Below are positions 30,047-42,128 of a stretch of DNA of 64,000 nucleotides, one piece after another. Each line of letters begins with the position of its first letter. Positions within the stretch are counted from its first letter, which is position 1. A program made the translations under genes and the position numbers. The DNA comes from Fibrobacter sp. (GTDB lineage Bacteria; Fibrobacterota; Chitinivibrionia; Chitinivibrionales; Chitinispirillaceae), in contig JAAZBG010000099.1 in assembly GCA_012513915.1 (NCBI GenBank), positions 1 to 64,000 on the forward strand. Direction: 5' to 3'. The notes beneath the pieces were generated by a model, which did no database searches, had not been told where the DNA came from, and saw nothing but the letters and a program-made list of their open reading frames with translations.

Positions 30047-33000
30047 GTGTATATGACAATTTATGACATACTTGATACAAGAATTATGATTCTTGATGGT
30101 GCGCTGGGAACCATGATACAAAAGGTAAACCCGGTTGAATCAGACTTCCGTGGAAAACGTTTTTCAGATCACGACTGTGATCTAAAAGGCAATAACGACA
30201 TTTTGTCAATTACACAGCCGGATATTATCACCGATATTCACCATCAGTATCTCAGTGCTGGTGCAGATATCATTGAAACCAACACATTCAATGCCAATGC
30301 AATATCACAAGCAGATTATAATCTTTCACCTCTTTCGTATGAAATCAACGTTACATCCGCAAAACTTGCCCGAACAGCCGCAGATGAATTTACAAAAAGG
30401 AATCCATTAAAACCCCGCTTTGTTGCCGGTGTCCTTGGGCCGACAAACAAAACGCTATCAATTTCTCCTGATGTCAACAGACCGGAATACCGGAGTGTGA
30501 CATTCCCGGAAATCGCGGATGCCTATTACACTGCAGGCTCCGGACTTATTGATGGCGGCGCGGATATTTTACTCATTGAAACTGTTTTTGACACATTGAA
30601 TGCAAAAGCTGCTATCTATGCTCTGTTCAAGCTTTTTGATGACCGGAAAAAAAGTTACCCGGTAATGATTTCAGGAACAATCACCGATCTGAGCGGTCGC
30701 ACGTTAAGCGGCCAGACTCCCGCTGCTTTTTACCATTCAGTGGCACATATTTCACCTATCTCAATCGGATTCAATTGTGCTCTGGGTGCAGCACAGATGC
30801 GTCCGTTTCTCACCGAACTTCATCACGAAGCAACCTGCAGAACAAGTGTTCATCCCAATGCCGGGCTTCCAAATGCATTTGGCGGCTATGATGAAACCGC
30901 TGAACAGATGGCAACGACCATTAGAAGTTTTGCTCTTGACGGATTAATAAATATCGCAGGCGGCTGTTGCGGTACAACACCTGAACATATACAGGCACTA
31001 TCAGAAACTCTTGATGGTATTACGCCAAGGAAAGTACCTGCAAAGAAAAAACGTTCCTGTTTCAGCGGACTTCAACCTCTTATTGTTGATGACTCCTCAT
31101 TGTTTGTAAATGTCGGTGAACGGACAAATGTTGCAGGTTCCGCGAAGTTCAAAAAACTGATTGCACAGGGTTCATTTGAGGAAGCGTTACAGGTTGCATG
31201 TGACCAGGTAAATGGTGGTGCACAGATTCTTGATATCAACATGGATGACGCAATGATTGACAGTTTGACTGCAATGACTACATTTCTCAACCTGATTGGT
31301 TCTGAACCTGATATTTCAGTTATCCCCATCATGATCGATTCATCCAGATGGGAGGTTCTTGAAGCAGGGTTACAGTGTGTCCAGGGAAAATGCATTGTCA
31401 ATTCAATCAGTTTAAAAGAGGGTGAAGCTGCGTTTATCGAAAAAGCTGAAACGATCAGGCGTTATGGTGCGGCAATGGTTGTAATGGCCTTTGATGAAAA
31501 AGGTCAGGCAGATTCATTTGAACGTAAAATCGCAATCAGTGAGCGATCATGCAGATTGTTAATTGACAGATTAAACATAACACCTGACAACATTATTCTC
31601 GATCCGAATATATTTGCGGTCGGTACCGGAATTGATGAACATAAAAATTATGCACTTGATTTTTTCAGAGCGACATCGTGGATAAAAGAGCATTTACCAG
31701 GTGTACTGGTTTCCGGCGGTGTCAGTAACGTTTCGTTCTCCTTCCGTGGAAATTCTACCGTTCGTGAAGCAATAAACGCGGCATTCCTGTATCATGCGAT
31801 TAAAGCAGGTATGGATATGGGAATTGTCAATCCAACCCAGCTTGCGGTCTACGATGAAATTCCTGTTGACTTAAGAGAACATGTGGAAGATGTTCTGCTT
31901 AACCGTCATAGTGATGCAACTGAACGGCTGCTTGAATATGCTGAAACAGTCTCTGAAAAAGCACAGTCACAAACTACTGATAAACTTGAATGGCGTAATG
32001 ATCCGCTTGAAAAGCGGATTTCCCACTCACTTGTAAAGGGTATCACCGAATTTATTGATGATGATACAAAAGAGGCACTGGATACCTATGATGATCCAAT
32101 CCAGATCATTGAGGGTCCGCTGATGAACGGAATGAATGTTGTCGGTGAACTTTTCGGATCAGGAAAAATGTTTCTTCCGCAGGTTGTCAAGAGTGCTCGG
32201 GTTATGCGTAAAGCAGTTGCCTACCTTACGCCATTTATAGAATCCCGCAGGACTGCTGCCAAACTTAGTACATCAAAACCAAAAATTTTGCTCGCAACTG
32301 TCAAGGGTGATGTTCATGATATCGGCAAGAATATTGTCGGCGTTGTTTTACAGTGCAATAATTATGAGGTAATTGATCTTGGTGTCATGGTACCCTGTAA
32401 CGATATTCTGCAAAAAGCAAAGGAATATAATGTTGACATTATCGGATTAAGCGGACTTATTACACCATCACTGGAAGAGATGTCATATGTAGCATCCGAA
32501 ATGGAGCGATTGAACTTCACCATTCCCCTTTTAATAGGCGGCGCAACGACATCAAAAGCTCATACCGCCCTGAAAATCGCACCCAAATACAGTGGCCCGG
32601 TAATGTACGTCAGAGATGCATCACTTGCGGTACAGGTATGCCGTCAACTCCTCACCTCTTCGTCAAGTCAATCATTTGTTGAAAATACTAATCGTGATTA
32701 TGAAGAATTGCGCAATACCTATTCTCAAAACGATACTCAAAAATTGCTTCATTCCCTTGAAAAAGCACGTTCATTAAAATTTGTCAATACAACAACATAC
32801 AAACCATTAAAACCGAATAAATCAGGAATTACTACATTTACAAATTGCACTATTGACAGACTGGTGCCCTATATTGACTGGACGTTTTTCTTCAAGGCCT
32901 GGGAATTAAAAGGTACGTATCCATATATTCTTGATGATGCTAACGAAGGCGAACAGGCTAAGAAGCTGTTCAATGATGCACAGGATCTGTTACATGACTT

Positions 33001-33715
33001 ACTTAAGAATACGACACTGCAAATTAAGGGCATTCTTGGAATATTCCCGGCAAACAGTGACAACAACGATTCCATTAACGTCTACGAATCGGAAGATAAA
33101 AACAGAGTACTTACAGAGATTCACTGTCTTCGTCAGCAGATAGTAAAACCAAATAACAAACCAAATGTTTCACTTGCTGACTTTATTCTTCCTGAGTCAT
33201 CAGGAATTACTGATTACCTGGGATTCTTTGCAGTTTCTACCGGATTTGGCGTTGACATGCTTGTTGAACGATTTGAAAAAGACAGCGATTCCTATAACTC
33301 CATTATGGTAAAGATCCTCGCAGATCGTCTCGCAGAAGCCTTTGCCGAAATGCTTCACGAGGTTGTGCGAAAGGAACTCTGGGGATACGCAGCTGACGAG
33401 TCAATAAGTATTTCAGACATGCTTCACGTTAAATATAAAGGAATCCGTCCGGCCCCTGGTTATCCGGCCTGCCCTGATCACTCAGAAAAAAAACAGATAT
33501 TTGACCTGCTTGGTGTCGAAAAATCGATTGGCATAACATTGACAGAATCACATATGATGCAACCAGCAGCATCAGTTTGCGGGTACTATTTTGCAAACCC
33601 AGAATCACACTACTTTTCATTAGGAAAGATTGGTGATGACCAGATTGCAGATTTTGCAAAGAGAAAAGGAATCAGTATTGATAAAGCAAAAAAAAGAACC
33701 GGTATGTTTGTTTAA
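30047..33715 (+). CDS. metH: Cobalamin-dependent methionine synthase
   Basis: [52 protein letters not shown] (B12 binding), AdoMet activation domain near the C-terminus. Confidence 0.96.
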   Translation: MYMTIYDILDTRIMILDGALGTMIQKVNPVESDFRGKRFSDHDCDLKGNNDILSITQPDIITDIHHQYLSAGADIIETNTFNANAISQADYNLSPLSYEINVTSAKLARTAADEFTKRNPLKPRFVAGVLGPTNKTLSISPDVNRPEYRSVTFPEIADAYYTAGSGLIDGGADILLIETVFDTLNAKAAIYALFKLFDDRKKSYPVMISGTITDLSGRTLSGQTPAAFYHSVAHISPISIGFNCALGAAQMRPFLTELHHEATCRTSVHPNAGLPNAFGGYDETAEQMATTIRSFALDGLINIAGGCCGTTPEHIQALSETLDGITPRKVPAKKKRSCFSGLQPLIVDDSSLFVNVGERTNVAGSAKFKKLIAQGSFEEALQVACDQVNGGAQILDINMDDAMIDSLTAMTTFLNLIGSEPDISVIPIMIDSSRWEVLEAGLQCVQGKCIVNSISLKEGEAAFIEKAETIRRYGAAMVVMAFDEKGQADSFERKIAISERSCRLLIDRLNITPDNIILDPNIFAVGTGIDEHKNYALDFFRATSWIKEHLPGVLVSGGVSNVSFSFRGNSTVREAINAAFLYHAIKAGMDMGIVNPTQLAVYDEIPVDLREHVEDVLLNRHSDATERLLEYAETVSEKAQSQTTDKLEWRNDPLEKRISHSLVKGITEFIDDDTKEALDTYDDPIQIIEGPLMNGMNVVGELFGSGKMFLPQVVKSARVMRKAVAYLTPFIESRRTAAKLSTSKPKILLATVKGDVHDIGKNIVGVVLQCNNYEVIDLGVMVPCNDILQKAKEYNVDIIGLSGLITPSLEEMSYVASEMERLNFTIPLLIGGATTSKAHTALKIAPKYSGPVMYVRDASLAVQVCRQLLTSSSSQSFVENTNRDYEELRNTYSQNDTQKLLHSLEKARSLKFVNTTTYKPLKPNKSGITTFTNCTIDRLVPYIDWTFFFKAWELKGTYPYILDDANEGEQAKKLFNDAQDLLHDLLKNTTLQIKGILGIFPANSDNNDSINVYESEDKNRVLTEIHCLRQQIVKPNNKPNVSLADFILPESSGITDYLGFFAVSTGFGVDMLVERFEKDSDSYNSIMVKILADRLAEAFAEMLHEVVRKELWGYAADESISISDMLHVKYKGIRPAPGYPACPDHSEKKQIFDLLGVEKSIGITLTESHMMQPAASVCGYYFANPESHYFSLGKIGDDQIADFAKRKGISIDKAKKRTGMFV

Positions 33716-33764
33716 CCCCGACCACTGTAATCACATTCTCCGGAATTTCGCAGTAACCGGCTGG

Positions 33765-34424
33765 TTAGATAGAGACTGATTGTATTATTTTTTCGCTATG
33801 ATACAATTTCTGTGCACGCCAGCAAATACCTGCACCGGAAACAAACATAGCCCCGATAAGATAATAAATTGACATCGTAATAAATTGAGCAAGCGTCAAA
33901 TATATACTGACAAATATACCTAAAACAAACATGTTAACAAAATGAAGCAATCGCTGATTCGTAAGCTTAATTGAAAAGTAGGCACTTGCAGCGACGTTTA
34001 AAAATGTTGATGAGGTATAAAGTAAAAATGATTCAATACCAGTTGATGGCATTGAATTATAAAAGATATACCTATCAAGGAATAGAGAAAATATGATACA
34101 AACTGTTCCAAACAGTACACTCATCGTGATTATAAAAAACATTTTTCCATAAAGCACCGCATTTCTTGACAATCCAGAAGTAATCAGAATTTCCAGAGAG
34201 CCATTAGTCCGTTCTGAAACAAATATTGAATTTGAAAAGTTTGCAGTTATGACAATGGAAAAAAACACAAGCCACAACGGTCCACTGTCAAATGATTCGG
34301 AAGATCTTGTTGCAAGAAGCGCGCTCCATACTATGACAATAACACTATACAGTATAAACATTCCACGGTCTGCCCCCGCAAAACACTTCAATTCCTTTGC
34401 AAATACGATTTTGAATCCACCCAT
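33765..34424 (-). CDS. ABC-2 type transporter permease
   Basis: Six predicted TM segments; adjacent to an ABC ATPase on the same strand. Confidence 0.75.
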   Translation of the reverse strand: MGGFKIVFAKELKCFAGADRGMFILYSVIVIVWSALLATRSSESFDSGPLWLVFFSIVITANFSNSIFVSERTNGSLEILITSGLSRNAVLYGKMFFIITMSVLFGTVCIIFSLFLDRYIFYNSMPSTGIESFLLYTSSTFLNVAASAYFSIKLTNQRLLHFVNMFVLGIFVSIYLTLAQFITMSIYYLIGAMFVSGAGICWRAQKLYHSEKIIQSVSI

Positions 34425-34450
34425 ATATCAATTACCGGATTTTTTTGCTT

Positions 34451-35356
34451 TTAATTCTGTTTTGTATATATTGAACGTATTGTATCACTGAATCCTGTAG
34501 TTTCCGGTCTGATTTCAAACACCGGATATTGACACCTGACCATCTTTTCAACTATCGCCGGGATTGTCGTCTGAGGATTATTTACCAGAAAATCCCATCT
34601 TCCATTACTGCTGTTTATATTCGTACAGCCGCATTCAGAAAGTAACGGTAGACAATCACAAATAGCTGATGTAAAAAGAAGCCACCGCACATGCCCGCGA
34701 TTTCCACATTGTAAATCATCGAGTATCCCGCTGCTGAGATTCCCTACTCTGTCACACAGGTCATCAATAGTATCAAGCTGATGTGAACTGATTATCAATG
34801 CAGCACCGCGTTCTTTGGCATTCTTTACTATCATTCTGAAGTGTGCATATGCTGTCATGTCAAGCGCTACAGCCGGTTCATCAAGCAGAAGTACATCTGG
34901 CCATCCAAGGAATGCTCTGCACAGGGAACACTGCACCCGTTGTCCACGTGAAAGATGCTTAACCTTTTTATCGGCAGTTGCAATCACCGTATCACTCCAG
35001 AATTGAGTAATATACTTCTCCGTTTCAGACCAGGTAAGCTTCTTTGCTGCAGAGAATATTTTCAGATTCTCTTTAATTGTCAAATTTCCCCAAAAACCAT
35101 CATGATCAAGTACCACACCAAGCCGCGTATAAAAATCAACCTTATGATTCCATGGATTAAAACCGTTAATGGCTATAGTCCCGGAATCTGTTTTCAAAAT
35201 GCCCAGCATCAGCCGTAACAGTGTTGTTTTGCCTGCACCATTAAGCCCAACCAGCCCATAAGCGACTGATTTATCGACTTGAAGTGATACGCCATTTAAA
35301 ACGGTATGGTTTCCAAACGTTTTTTTTACTTCATTCAGTAGTATTGTATCAGGCAT
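34451..35356 (-). CDS. ABC transporter ATP-binding protein
   Basis: GLNGAGKTTLLRLML Walker A, LSRGQRVQ signature, LLLDEPAVALD. Confidence 0.9.
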   Translation of the reverse strand: MPDTILLNEVKKTFGNHTVLNGVSLQVDKSVAYGLVGLNGAGKTTLLRLMLGILKTDSGTIAINGFNPWNHKVDFYTRLGVVLDHDGFWGNLTIKENLKIFSAAKKLTWSETEKYITQFWSDTVIATADKKVKHLSRGQRVQCSLCRAFLGWPDVLLLDEPAVALDMTAYAHFRMIVKNAKERGAALIISSHQLDTIDDLCDRVGNLSSGILDDLQCGNRGHVRWLLFTSAICDCLPLLSECGCTNINSSNGRWDFLVNNPQTTIPAIVEKMVRCQYPVFEIRPETTGFSDTIRSIYTKQN

Positions 35357-35458
35357 AGTATAGAAAATGACTTATGCACATTTTTTTTACAATCATGATT
35401 TTTCAATTAAATATTCAGGTGTCCGAATCTATTTTTTACTCATACAACAGGAGTATTA

Positions 35459-37228
35459 ATGAAGATTATTGTTGCAAAAACTGCAGGTTTCTGTATGGGT
35501 GTAAAACGGGCTGTTGACCTTGCCCTCGAACATTCTGGCAAAGAATCGCATGGGATTCAGACATTGGGACCACTTATTCATAATAAACAGACACTTGAAG
35601 TCCTTAAACAGCGGGGTGTAACAACACTTGATGAAAACAAACCCACAACCGGAAAAGCTACTTTACTCGTAAGAGCACACGGCATACCGCCTGAAATGCA
35701 GAAAAAATACAGCACTCAGGGGCACAGGATCATTGATGGAACTTGTCCTAAAGTAAAAACTGTACACAAAGTAATTGAACGATTCAGGGAACAGGGTTTT
35801 TCAATAGTCATTACCGGCGATGAAGGGCATGCGGAAGTTATCGGACTTATGGGTTATGCAGGGAAATCCGGGTACCTTGTGCAGACCGTTGATGACATTG
35901 CAAAATTACCTGATCTTGACAAAGTGTGTCTGGTCTCCCAGACAACCTTTGACCGGATCCTCTTTGACACCATCGCAGATGCCGTACGGAAAAGGTTTAC
36001 ATCAAGCGAAGTTGTTATTAAGAAAACGATCTGTGCTGCCACTGATCAGCGCCAGGCGGAAACTGAAGAACTGGCAAAACAGGTTGATGCTCTTATTGTT
36101 GTCGGGGGAAAGAACAGTGCTAATACCCAGAGACTTGCTAAAATCGGAACAGATTGCGGTAAAATCACACAACACGTCGAAACTGAGAATGAAATCAATT
36201 GGGATTCTATCTCGCAATGTAAAACAATAGGTATTACAGCAGGTGCATCAACGCCAACCTGGATGATAAAACGGGTACATGATTATATTCAGTTCATGTC
36301 ACAAACCCGCAGACGAAGCATTAAGAATATACTGCTGTACATGCTTGACATTTTCGCAAACATGAATATTTTTGTTTCCCTTGGTGCTGTTGCTGTATAT
36401 TATGCATCGTGCTATCTTCAGGGATTTGATTTTAACCTGACCGGTGGATTGATCGCATTTACTTATTTTCTCACAATGTATCTCTGGAACAGTCTCGCAA
36501 GCATCGAAAAAACACAGCATCATGGAATAAGCCGGTATCATTTTTATCATGCTCATAAACGCATATTTTACATTATCGTTACTTTTGTAATATTACTCAC
36601 GCTGGGATTCTGTGCATTCTATTCGTTAAACCTCTTCTACCTTATGCTGTTTGCAACGCTTGCAGGCCTGGCTTATCACATGTCAATTCTTCCTTCGTTT
36701 TTACAACATATACTGCCTTATAAAACACTTAAAGATATCCCTACATCACGAGAACTTTTTATTGCTCTTGCATGGTGCACAGTTCTTACGTTCATGCCCC
36801 GGGTACTCGCAAATACCTTTACCATTGATATTTTGAGTATTGCCCTTTTTGCGTGGATTTTTATCATTGCTTATTTACGATCACTTATTTTTGATCTCCG
36901 TGATATTGAGGGCGACCGGATAATGGGACGTGAAACACTTATAACCATCATCGGCGAGAAACGTGCCCGTAAAGTCATGCTTCTGATGATCTGGATCTGC
37001 CTTGCAGCATTACTCATTGTACCATCAGTGCTTGGTCTCAGTGTTTACAAAAGTACAAAAGCGATACAGTTCTTTTTCCAGATACCGGTACTATTCTATA
37101 CCTTTGTCTTTATACGATGGAACTCAAATATTCATCAAAAGCGTAACACACTGTTTATAATGCTGACTGACGGGATGTTTTATTTGATGGCACTTGGTGC
37201 TGTGATGGCTGATTTTTTCCTCAGGTAA
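35459..37228 (+). CDS. ispH: Fusion: HMBPP reductase (IspH/LytB) + UbiA-like prenyltransferase membrane domain
   Basis: N-terminal ~280 aa IspH (AKTAGFCMGVKRAVDLAL, RAHGIPPE, DGTCPKVKTVHK, KTICAATDQRQ, GASTPTWMI); C-terminal ~300 aa multi-TM with DLRDIEGDRIMGRETL motif; single uninterrupted frame. Confidence 0.9.
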   Translation: MKIIVAKTAGFCMGVKRAVDLALEHSGKESHGIQTLGPLIHNKQTLEVLKQRGVTTLDENKPTTGKATLLVRAHGIPPEMQKKYSTQGHRIIDGTCPKVKTVHKVIERFREQGFSIVITGDEGHAEVIGLMGYAGKSGYLVQTVDDIAKLPDLDKVCLVSQTTFDRILFDTIADAVRKRFTSSEVVIKKTICAATDQRQAETEELAKQVDALIVVGGKNSANTQRLAKIGTDCGKITQHVETENEINWDSISQCKTIGITAGASTPTWMIKRVHDYIQFMSQTRRRSIKNILLYMLDIFANMNIFVSLGAVAVYYASCYLQGFDFNLTGGLIAFTYFLTMYLWNSLASIEKTQHHGISRYHFYHAHKRIFYIIVTFVILLTLGFCAFYSLNLFYLMLFATLAGLAYHMSILPSFLQHILPYKTLKDIPTSRELFIALAWCTVLTFMPRVLANTFTIDILSIALFAWIFIIAYLRSLIFDLRDIEGDRIMGRETLITIIGEKRARKVMLLMIWICLAALLIVPSVLGLSVYKSTKAIQFFFQIPVLFYTFVFIRWNSNIHQKRNTLFIMLTDGMFYLMALGAVMADFFLR

Positions 37229-37364
37229 GTGCAGCAATAATTATTCTGCAAATGGTAATCATAGTTACTACCTGAGGCATGCTTTCATTTTACGGAGGTA
37301 GCGTATTCTGAATTTTTCTGGCTAAAAGAATCAGAATTATCTGCAATCTTCAGTACATTTGTAT

Positions 37365-38090
37365 TCAGTTTGGCAAAGCCGGACCCGAGACAACCCTGAC
37401 AAAGACATCCTCGAGCGACTCACCATCCCTGACAAGATTTTCTATTGTATCCTTTACAACAATAGAACCTTTGTTCATAATTGCTGCTGATGAGCATATA
37501 CGTTCTACTTCGGAAAGTATATGAGAATTCAGAAGAATTGTAACCTTATCAACTTTCAGACGTTCAAGAATCAAACGGAACTCCCTCATGCCAATCGGAT
37601 CAAGCCCATTTGTGGGTTCATCAAGAATAAGCAGTTTTGGTGTATTCAGCAGCGATGCAGCAAGCCCGATACGCTGAAACATTCCCTTTGAATAATTTGC
37701 GGTTCTTTCATTTGCGCGTTCCTTCATGCCGGTGATCTCAAGCACATTGTCAATCGCTTTATCTGCATCCATCCTGGTCATCTGAAACAGTTCTGCATTT
37801 CTTTTCAGGAACTCCCGACCACTTAAAAACGGTGGAATTCTTAAATTTTCCGGAAGATAGCCAATACCCCTGCGGGCTTCAATATCTGAACAGGAAATAC
37901 CGTTGATACTTGCAGTACCGGAATCCTGTTTTGTAAACCCAAGCAGAATACGGATAATTGATGTCTTACCGGCACCGTTAGGTCCAAGCAGTGCAAACGA
38001 CTCACCAGTTTCAATGTCAAGAGATACATTGTTAAGTGCCGTGACTTTTCCAAATTTTTTTTCAATCGCTTTTAAAGAAATGATACTCAT
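37365..38090 (-). CDS. ABC transporter ATP-binding protein
   Basis: LGPNGAGKTSIIRILLG, YSKGMFQRIGLAASLL, LILDEPTNGLDP. Confidence 0.92.
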   Translation of the reverse strand: MSIISLKAIEKKFGKVTALNNVSLDIETGESFALLGPNGAGKTSIIRILLGFTKQDSGTASINGISCSDIEARRGIGYLPENLRIPPFLSGREFLKRNAELFQMTRMDADKAIDNVLEITGMKERANERTANYSKGMFQRIGLAASLLNTPKLLILDEPTNGLDPIGMREFRLILERLKVDKVTILLNSHILSEVERICSSAAIMNKGSIVVKDTIENLVRDGESLEDVFVRVVSGPALPN

Positions 38091-39412
38091 TATAATTCCG
38101 TTTCTTCTATCAGAACATCATTGAGAGGTTTTACAAGCAGTTCATCAGGTGATTCATACCGGGGGGGATTATACCCCTTTTTAGCAAGGCTTGATCCATT
38201 TATTATTTCAATAGCCTTATTCAATGCATCTTTTGAACTCGTAAGAATATCCGGAATGATCCCTTTTCCATGATACGAGGTACCATCACGACGTACAAAC
38301 ATCTGAGATGTCACTTTTGCCTGAACAGAATCAGGACCAAGTAATATGCTCTGTCCTATCCCTTTACCAAATGTAACTGTTCCGATAAGTTTGATATCAG
38401 GTCGGGATGCTTTCAATCCGGCAATAACAATCTCCGATGCACTTGCGCTATTGGAATCGCATAGAACAAAAATATTCTTGTACAGTAAATCCGGGGTGCC
38501 ATCAGCCAGGTATGCGCCTTTTGCGGTCACATAGATATCTGTACCTTTAAAAAAACTTCTGTAGTTCATACTTACAAGAGTGTCTCCTTCTAGTACAAAA
38601 TGAGACGCAACATCAATACAATGTGAAATACGTCCGCCACCATTTCCCCGTAAATCAAGAATAATATTTTGAGCCCAAATGGAACGATTTACCGCAGAAG
38701 AAAATTCAGCAGCAGTTCCACCCTCCATAATGGTAGATGGCAAAAATGATGTTATCGCAATATGCACTGTGGTAGAATTCAAGGAATCTGTAAACACTGT
38801 TGGAGCAAGATACTCACCCTTACTGAGCGTAAATTCGAACAGCCCGGCTAACCTTCTTACTTTTAATACAGTCGGAACACCCGCACTAATTGACTTTAGA
38901 ATAACTTTCAATGAATCGTAACTTATACCGATAACATCAATACCATTAACAGCAACAAGAGTGTCAAGATCCTTTAAACCCGCTGATGCTGCCGGGGAAC
39001 CAGCATACACATTCTTTATCAGAAAGCCGCGATTAATAGAATCAATATTCATGCGTATACCGAAACCGCTTGATGATGTTGTCTGGGATTTTCTATACAT
39101 TCGGGCATTTTCGACATTGTAATAGATAGTATACTTGTCGTTAACTGAACTGTAAAGTGATTCAGGACAGGAAAAGGCATACAGATCTGATAGTAACCGG
39201 TCACGATAAATAAGATACTGCTCCAGCCCCTGCGCTGCAAATGTATAGTATTTATCTGCAATGCTGCTTTTAGTTATTGTATCATGAATCGTTATTGTAT
39301 CATGAATGATCACCGTTTCAGGTGTGATCACTGAAGTCGGCTCATTATTACAGTTTGTCAACATGAAAAACAGTACACCTGTCATACATGCAAAATATTT
39401 TATAAGGTTCAT
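38090..39412 (-). CDS. S41 family (C-terminal processing) peptidase, probable lipoprotein with PDZ domain
   Basis: Lipobox-like FFMLTNC; PDZ GFGIRMN...VYAGSPAASAGLKDLDTLVAVNG; LDLRGNGGG; SNSASASEI. Confidence 0.88.
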   Translation of the reverse strand: MNLIKYFACMTGVLFFMLTNCNNEPTSVITPETVIIHDTITIHDTITKSSIADKYYTFAAQGLEQYLIYRDRLLSDLYAFSCPESLYSSVNDKYTIYYNVENARMYRKSQTTSSSGFGIRMNIDSINRGFLIKNVYAGSPAASAGLKDLDTLVAVNGIDVIGISYDSLKVILKSISAGVPTVLKVRRLAGLFEFTLSKGEYLAPTVFTDSLNSTTVHIAITSFLPSTIMEGGTAAEFSSAVNRSIWAQNIILDLRGNGGGRISHCIDVASHFVLEGDTLVSMNYRSFFKGTDIYVTAKGAYLADGTPDLLYKNIFVLCDSNSASASEIVIAGLKASRPDIKLIGTVTFGKGIGQSILLGPDSVQAKVTSQMFVRRDGTSYHGKGIIPDILTSSKDALNKAIEIINGSSLAKKGYNPPRYESPDELLVKPLNDVLIEETEL

Positions 39413-40047
39413 ATAATCAAATCTCCCATCGAGTCAATAAACCATGTTGGGTTCCTTTTAAGTGAAGCATGATTATTGACACTCCAATTTACAAACGCAG
39501 TATCAATTCCGGCACTTGTTCCGCACTCTATATCAAATGTAGCATCACCAACAAACAATGTTTCAGATTTCCGGGCGCTCAATTCTTCAATCGCTTTTAT
39601 AGCAGGTTCAGGATGCGGTTTGTGATGCTTTGTTGACTCAGGAGAAATAATTACATCAAAATAGTCATAGATTCCTGTTTCCCGAAGATAGACATCAAGT
39701 GAATTTCTGAATCTGGATGTAACAACTGCAAGTTTTTTACCATTACGCTTCAGTTTATCAAGTGCTTCCGAAACACACGGGAATAGTTTAAGGTACTGAG
39801 TGTAAACTGACATCTGAAAATCCATGTGAAGTGTCCGATATCTGTCATATTCTTCATCGTCAAGCTTGCCAAAATAAACTGTCATCTGATCACGTAATGT
39901 CAATCCGATGTATTTAAGCGCCGTTTCCCGACCGATCGGATTATGCCCGGTTATTTTAGCAGTATTCTCAAAACACCGCCAAATCAACTCTGTAGTATCA
40001 ATCAGCGTCCCGTCTGCATCAAAGAGATAGTACCTGTAATCACGCAT
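39409..40047 (-). CDS. HAD family hydrolase (phosphoglycolate phosphatase-like)
   Basis: YLFDADGTLIDTTELI, VVTSRF, FVGDATFDIECGTSAGI. Confidence 0.9.
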   Translation of the reverse strand: MRDYRYYLFDADGTLIDTTELIWRCFENTAKITGHNPIGRETALKYIGLTLRDQMTVYFGKLDDEEYDRYRTLHMDFQMSVYTQYLKLFPCVSEALDKLKRNGKKLAVVTSRFRNSLDVYLRETGIYDYFDVIISPESTKHHKPHPEPAIKAIEELSARKSETLFVGDATFDIECGTSAGIDTAFVNWSVNNHASLKRNPTWFIDSMGDLII

Positions 40048-40086
40048 ATTCCCCCCCCCTCGATAATCCTTCCTGCAAAAGAATCG

Positions 40087-40509
40087 TTAATTCCGGTTAC
40101 CAATTATAAATTGGCGCATTTTTTCTGCATATTTTTCAGGAGCCGGAACAATCTGACGTGTCTGGCTATCCATAAATGCGATACCACTCGTTGCACGCAA
40201 CAGCAGTTCCTTTCCCCTGCGAATCTTATATCCCAACTCAAGCCTGAACTCATCCATTGACGTTATAAAAACGCTGACAACTAAATTATCAAGAAGTTGA
40301 GCCGTTTTTTTAAAACGAAGATCAAGACTGAACAGAACAATATTCATGTTCCCGGGATGAAGATCGAACCCAAGATCTGTAAGGAAATGCACCCGTGCCC
40401 GCTCGAGATAAGCCACAAATTTTGTATGATGTACAATTTTGTAGGAATCTACATCCTCAAACTCTACAGTAAGCGGGAACTCATACTCTTTTTTTGAATA
40501 ATCTACCAT
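40087..40509 (-). CDS. Acyl-CoA thioesterase (4HBT hotdog fold)
   Basis: VEFEDVDSYKIVHHTKFVAYLERARVHFL, YbgC-like. Confidence 0.85.
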   Translation of the reverse strand: MVDYSKKEYEFPLTVEFEDVDSYKIVHHTKFVAYLERARVHFLTDLGFDLHPGNMNIVLFSLDLRFKKTAQLLDNLVVSVFITSMDEFRLELGYKIRRGKELLLRATSGIAFMDSQTRQIVPAPEKYAEKMRQFIIGNRN

Positions 40510-40736
40510 TGTAGTGCCAGAAAATTGAAATAAATAGCAACAATTACGTATCCTGCGTTTATGTAACTATTACAAAATAATCTATTGCCTGATAGAAATC
40601 ATACTTAATATATGATCAATGCGAGACGAGTTTTAAATTTCCTTTCCTCTACACAAAACGTATTTTATAGATATATTGGAAACGAAATCGGGATTAACTT
40701 CCGAATCTACATAGCATTTATCAAGGACTTGACAAA

Positions 40737-41351
40737 ATGATCGCCATTGTCGATTATGAGGCCGGGAACCTTACATCCGTAAAGCGTGCGCTGGATTATC
40801 TGGGGCTTGAAAATATCATTACCCCTGATCCATCAGTGATTACCGGCGCAGAGCGGGTGATCTTTCCAGGTGTCGGACACGCTGCATCAGCCATGAAGAC
40901 ACTACTTGAACGCAAACTTGACAAAGCACTGCATGATGCATTTGCAAAGGGAATTCCCATACTTGGCATCTGCCTGGGCACACAGATCATCCTTTCCAGA
41001 TCAGAGGAGGGTGATACACAATGCCTGGGTCTTCTTGACGGGTTCTGCCCAAAGTTCAAACTGAGTAATCCACTTCTGAAGATTCCTCATATCGGATGGA
41101 ACGCTGTAACTTATCGTAAAGAACATCCTGTACTTGATGGGATTGCACAAAATGATGAGTTTTATTTTGTACACTCTTACTACCCTGTACCATCCGATAC
41201 CGATTGTATTATCGCGACAGCAGAATACGAGATCGAATTTCCCGTTATTCTTGGAAAAAACAATCTGATCGCGACACAGTTTCACCCTGAAAAAAGCGGT
41301 CCTTCCGGTCTACGTCTTCTTTCAAACTTCTCGAAATGGAATGGTAAATAA
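40737..41351 (+). CDS. hisH: Imidazole glycerol phosphate synthase, glutaminase subunit
   Basis: IVDYEAGNLTSVKRAL, GICLGTQIIL, ATQFHPEKSGPSGLRLL. Confidence 0.96.
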   Translation: MIAIVDYEAGNLTSVKRALDYLGLENIITPDPSVITGAERVIFPGVGHAASAMKTLLERKLDKALHDAFAKGIPILGICLGTQIILSRSEEGDTQCLGLLDGFCPKFKLSNPLLKIPHIGWNAVTYRKEHPVLDGIAQNDEFYFVHSYYPVPSDTDCIIATAEYEIEFPVILGKNNLIATQFHPEKSGPSGLRLLSNFSKWNGK

Positions 41352-42128
41352 ATGCTAAGCAAGAGAATTATTTCATGCCTTGATGTACGGGACGGGAAAC
41401 TTGCAAAAAGTGTAAAGTTTGTCAACACTGTCGATATTGGTGATCCTGTAGTGACAGCAAAGAAATATTACGATGAGGGTATTGACGAACTTGTGTTCTA
41501 TGATATCACAGCGTCAAGTAACAACCACAATATCATGATTGATGTTGTCAGCCGTGTTGCATCAACAATTTTTATCCCGTTTTCTGTTGGAGGCGGCCTT
41601 CGAACTGTACAGGATTGCACAAAAGTACGCATGGCCGGAGCAGAAAAAATAAATGTAAACACCGCTGCGGTTGCAAATCCCTCACTTATTTCTGAGGCAT
41701 CACTTGCACTTGGTGCCCAGGCAGTTGTTTTGTCAATGGATGTTCTTAAAACAGGTGTATCGGAGAATATTCCATCCGGCTACGAAATTGTCACCCATGG
41801 CGGAAGAAATAAAACTGGTCTTGACGCAATAGAATGGGCTAAAACAGGAGAACAACTTGGTGCCGGTGAACTTGTCGTCAATTCAATTGACGCAGATGGT
41901 ACAAAAGAAGGATACGAAATCAATCTGACACGAATGATCGCCCAGGCGGTAACAATTCCTGTAATTGCAAGCGGTGGCGGCGGTAAACCGGAACACCTCT
42001 ATAATGTACTCACTGAAGGCCATGCTGACGCAGCACTTGTTGCATCAATGCTTCACTATAGCGAGTATACAATACGTGAAATCAAGGAATATCTTCACAG
42101 CAGAGGAATAAAAATCCGGAGGACATAA
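41352..42128 (+). CDS. hisF: Imidazole glycerol phosphate synthase, cyclase subunit
   Basis: [46 protein letters not shown]; starts immediately after hisH. Confidence 0.96.
   Translation: MLSKRIISCLDVRDGKLAKSVKFVNTVDIGDPVVTAKKYYDEGIDELVFYDITASSNNHNIMIDVVSRVASTIFIPFSVGGGLRTVQDCTKVRMAGAEKINVNTAAVANPSLISEASLALGAQAVVLSMDVLKTGVSENIPSGYEIVTHGGRNKTGLDAIEWAKTGEQLGAGELVVNSIDADGTKEGYEINLTRMIAQAVTIPVIASGGGGKPEHLYNVLTEGHADAALVASMLHYSEYTIREIKEYLHSRGIKIRRT

Noticed and set aside
33765-35356. Cytochrome c biogenesis ccmAB pair
   Set aside because: No ccmC or other ccm genes nearby; only generic ABC-2 features can be supported.
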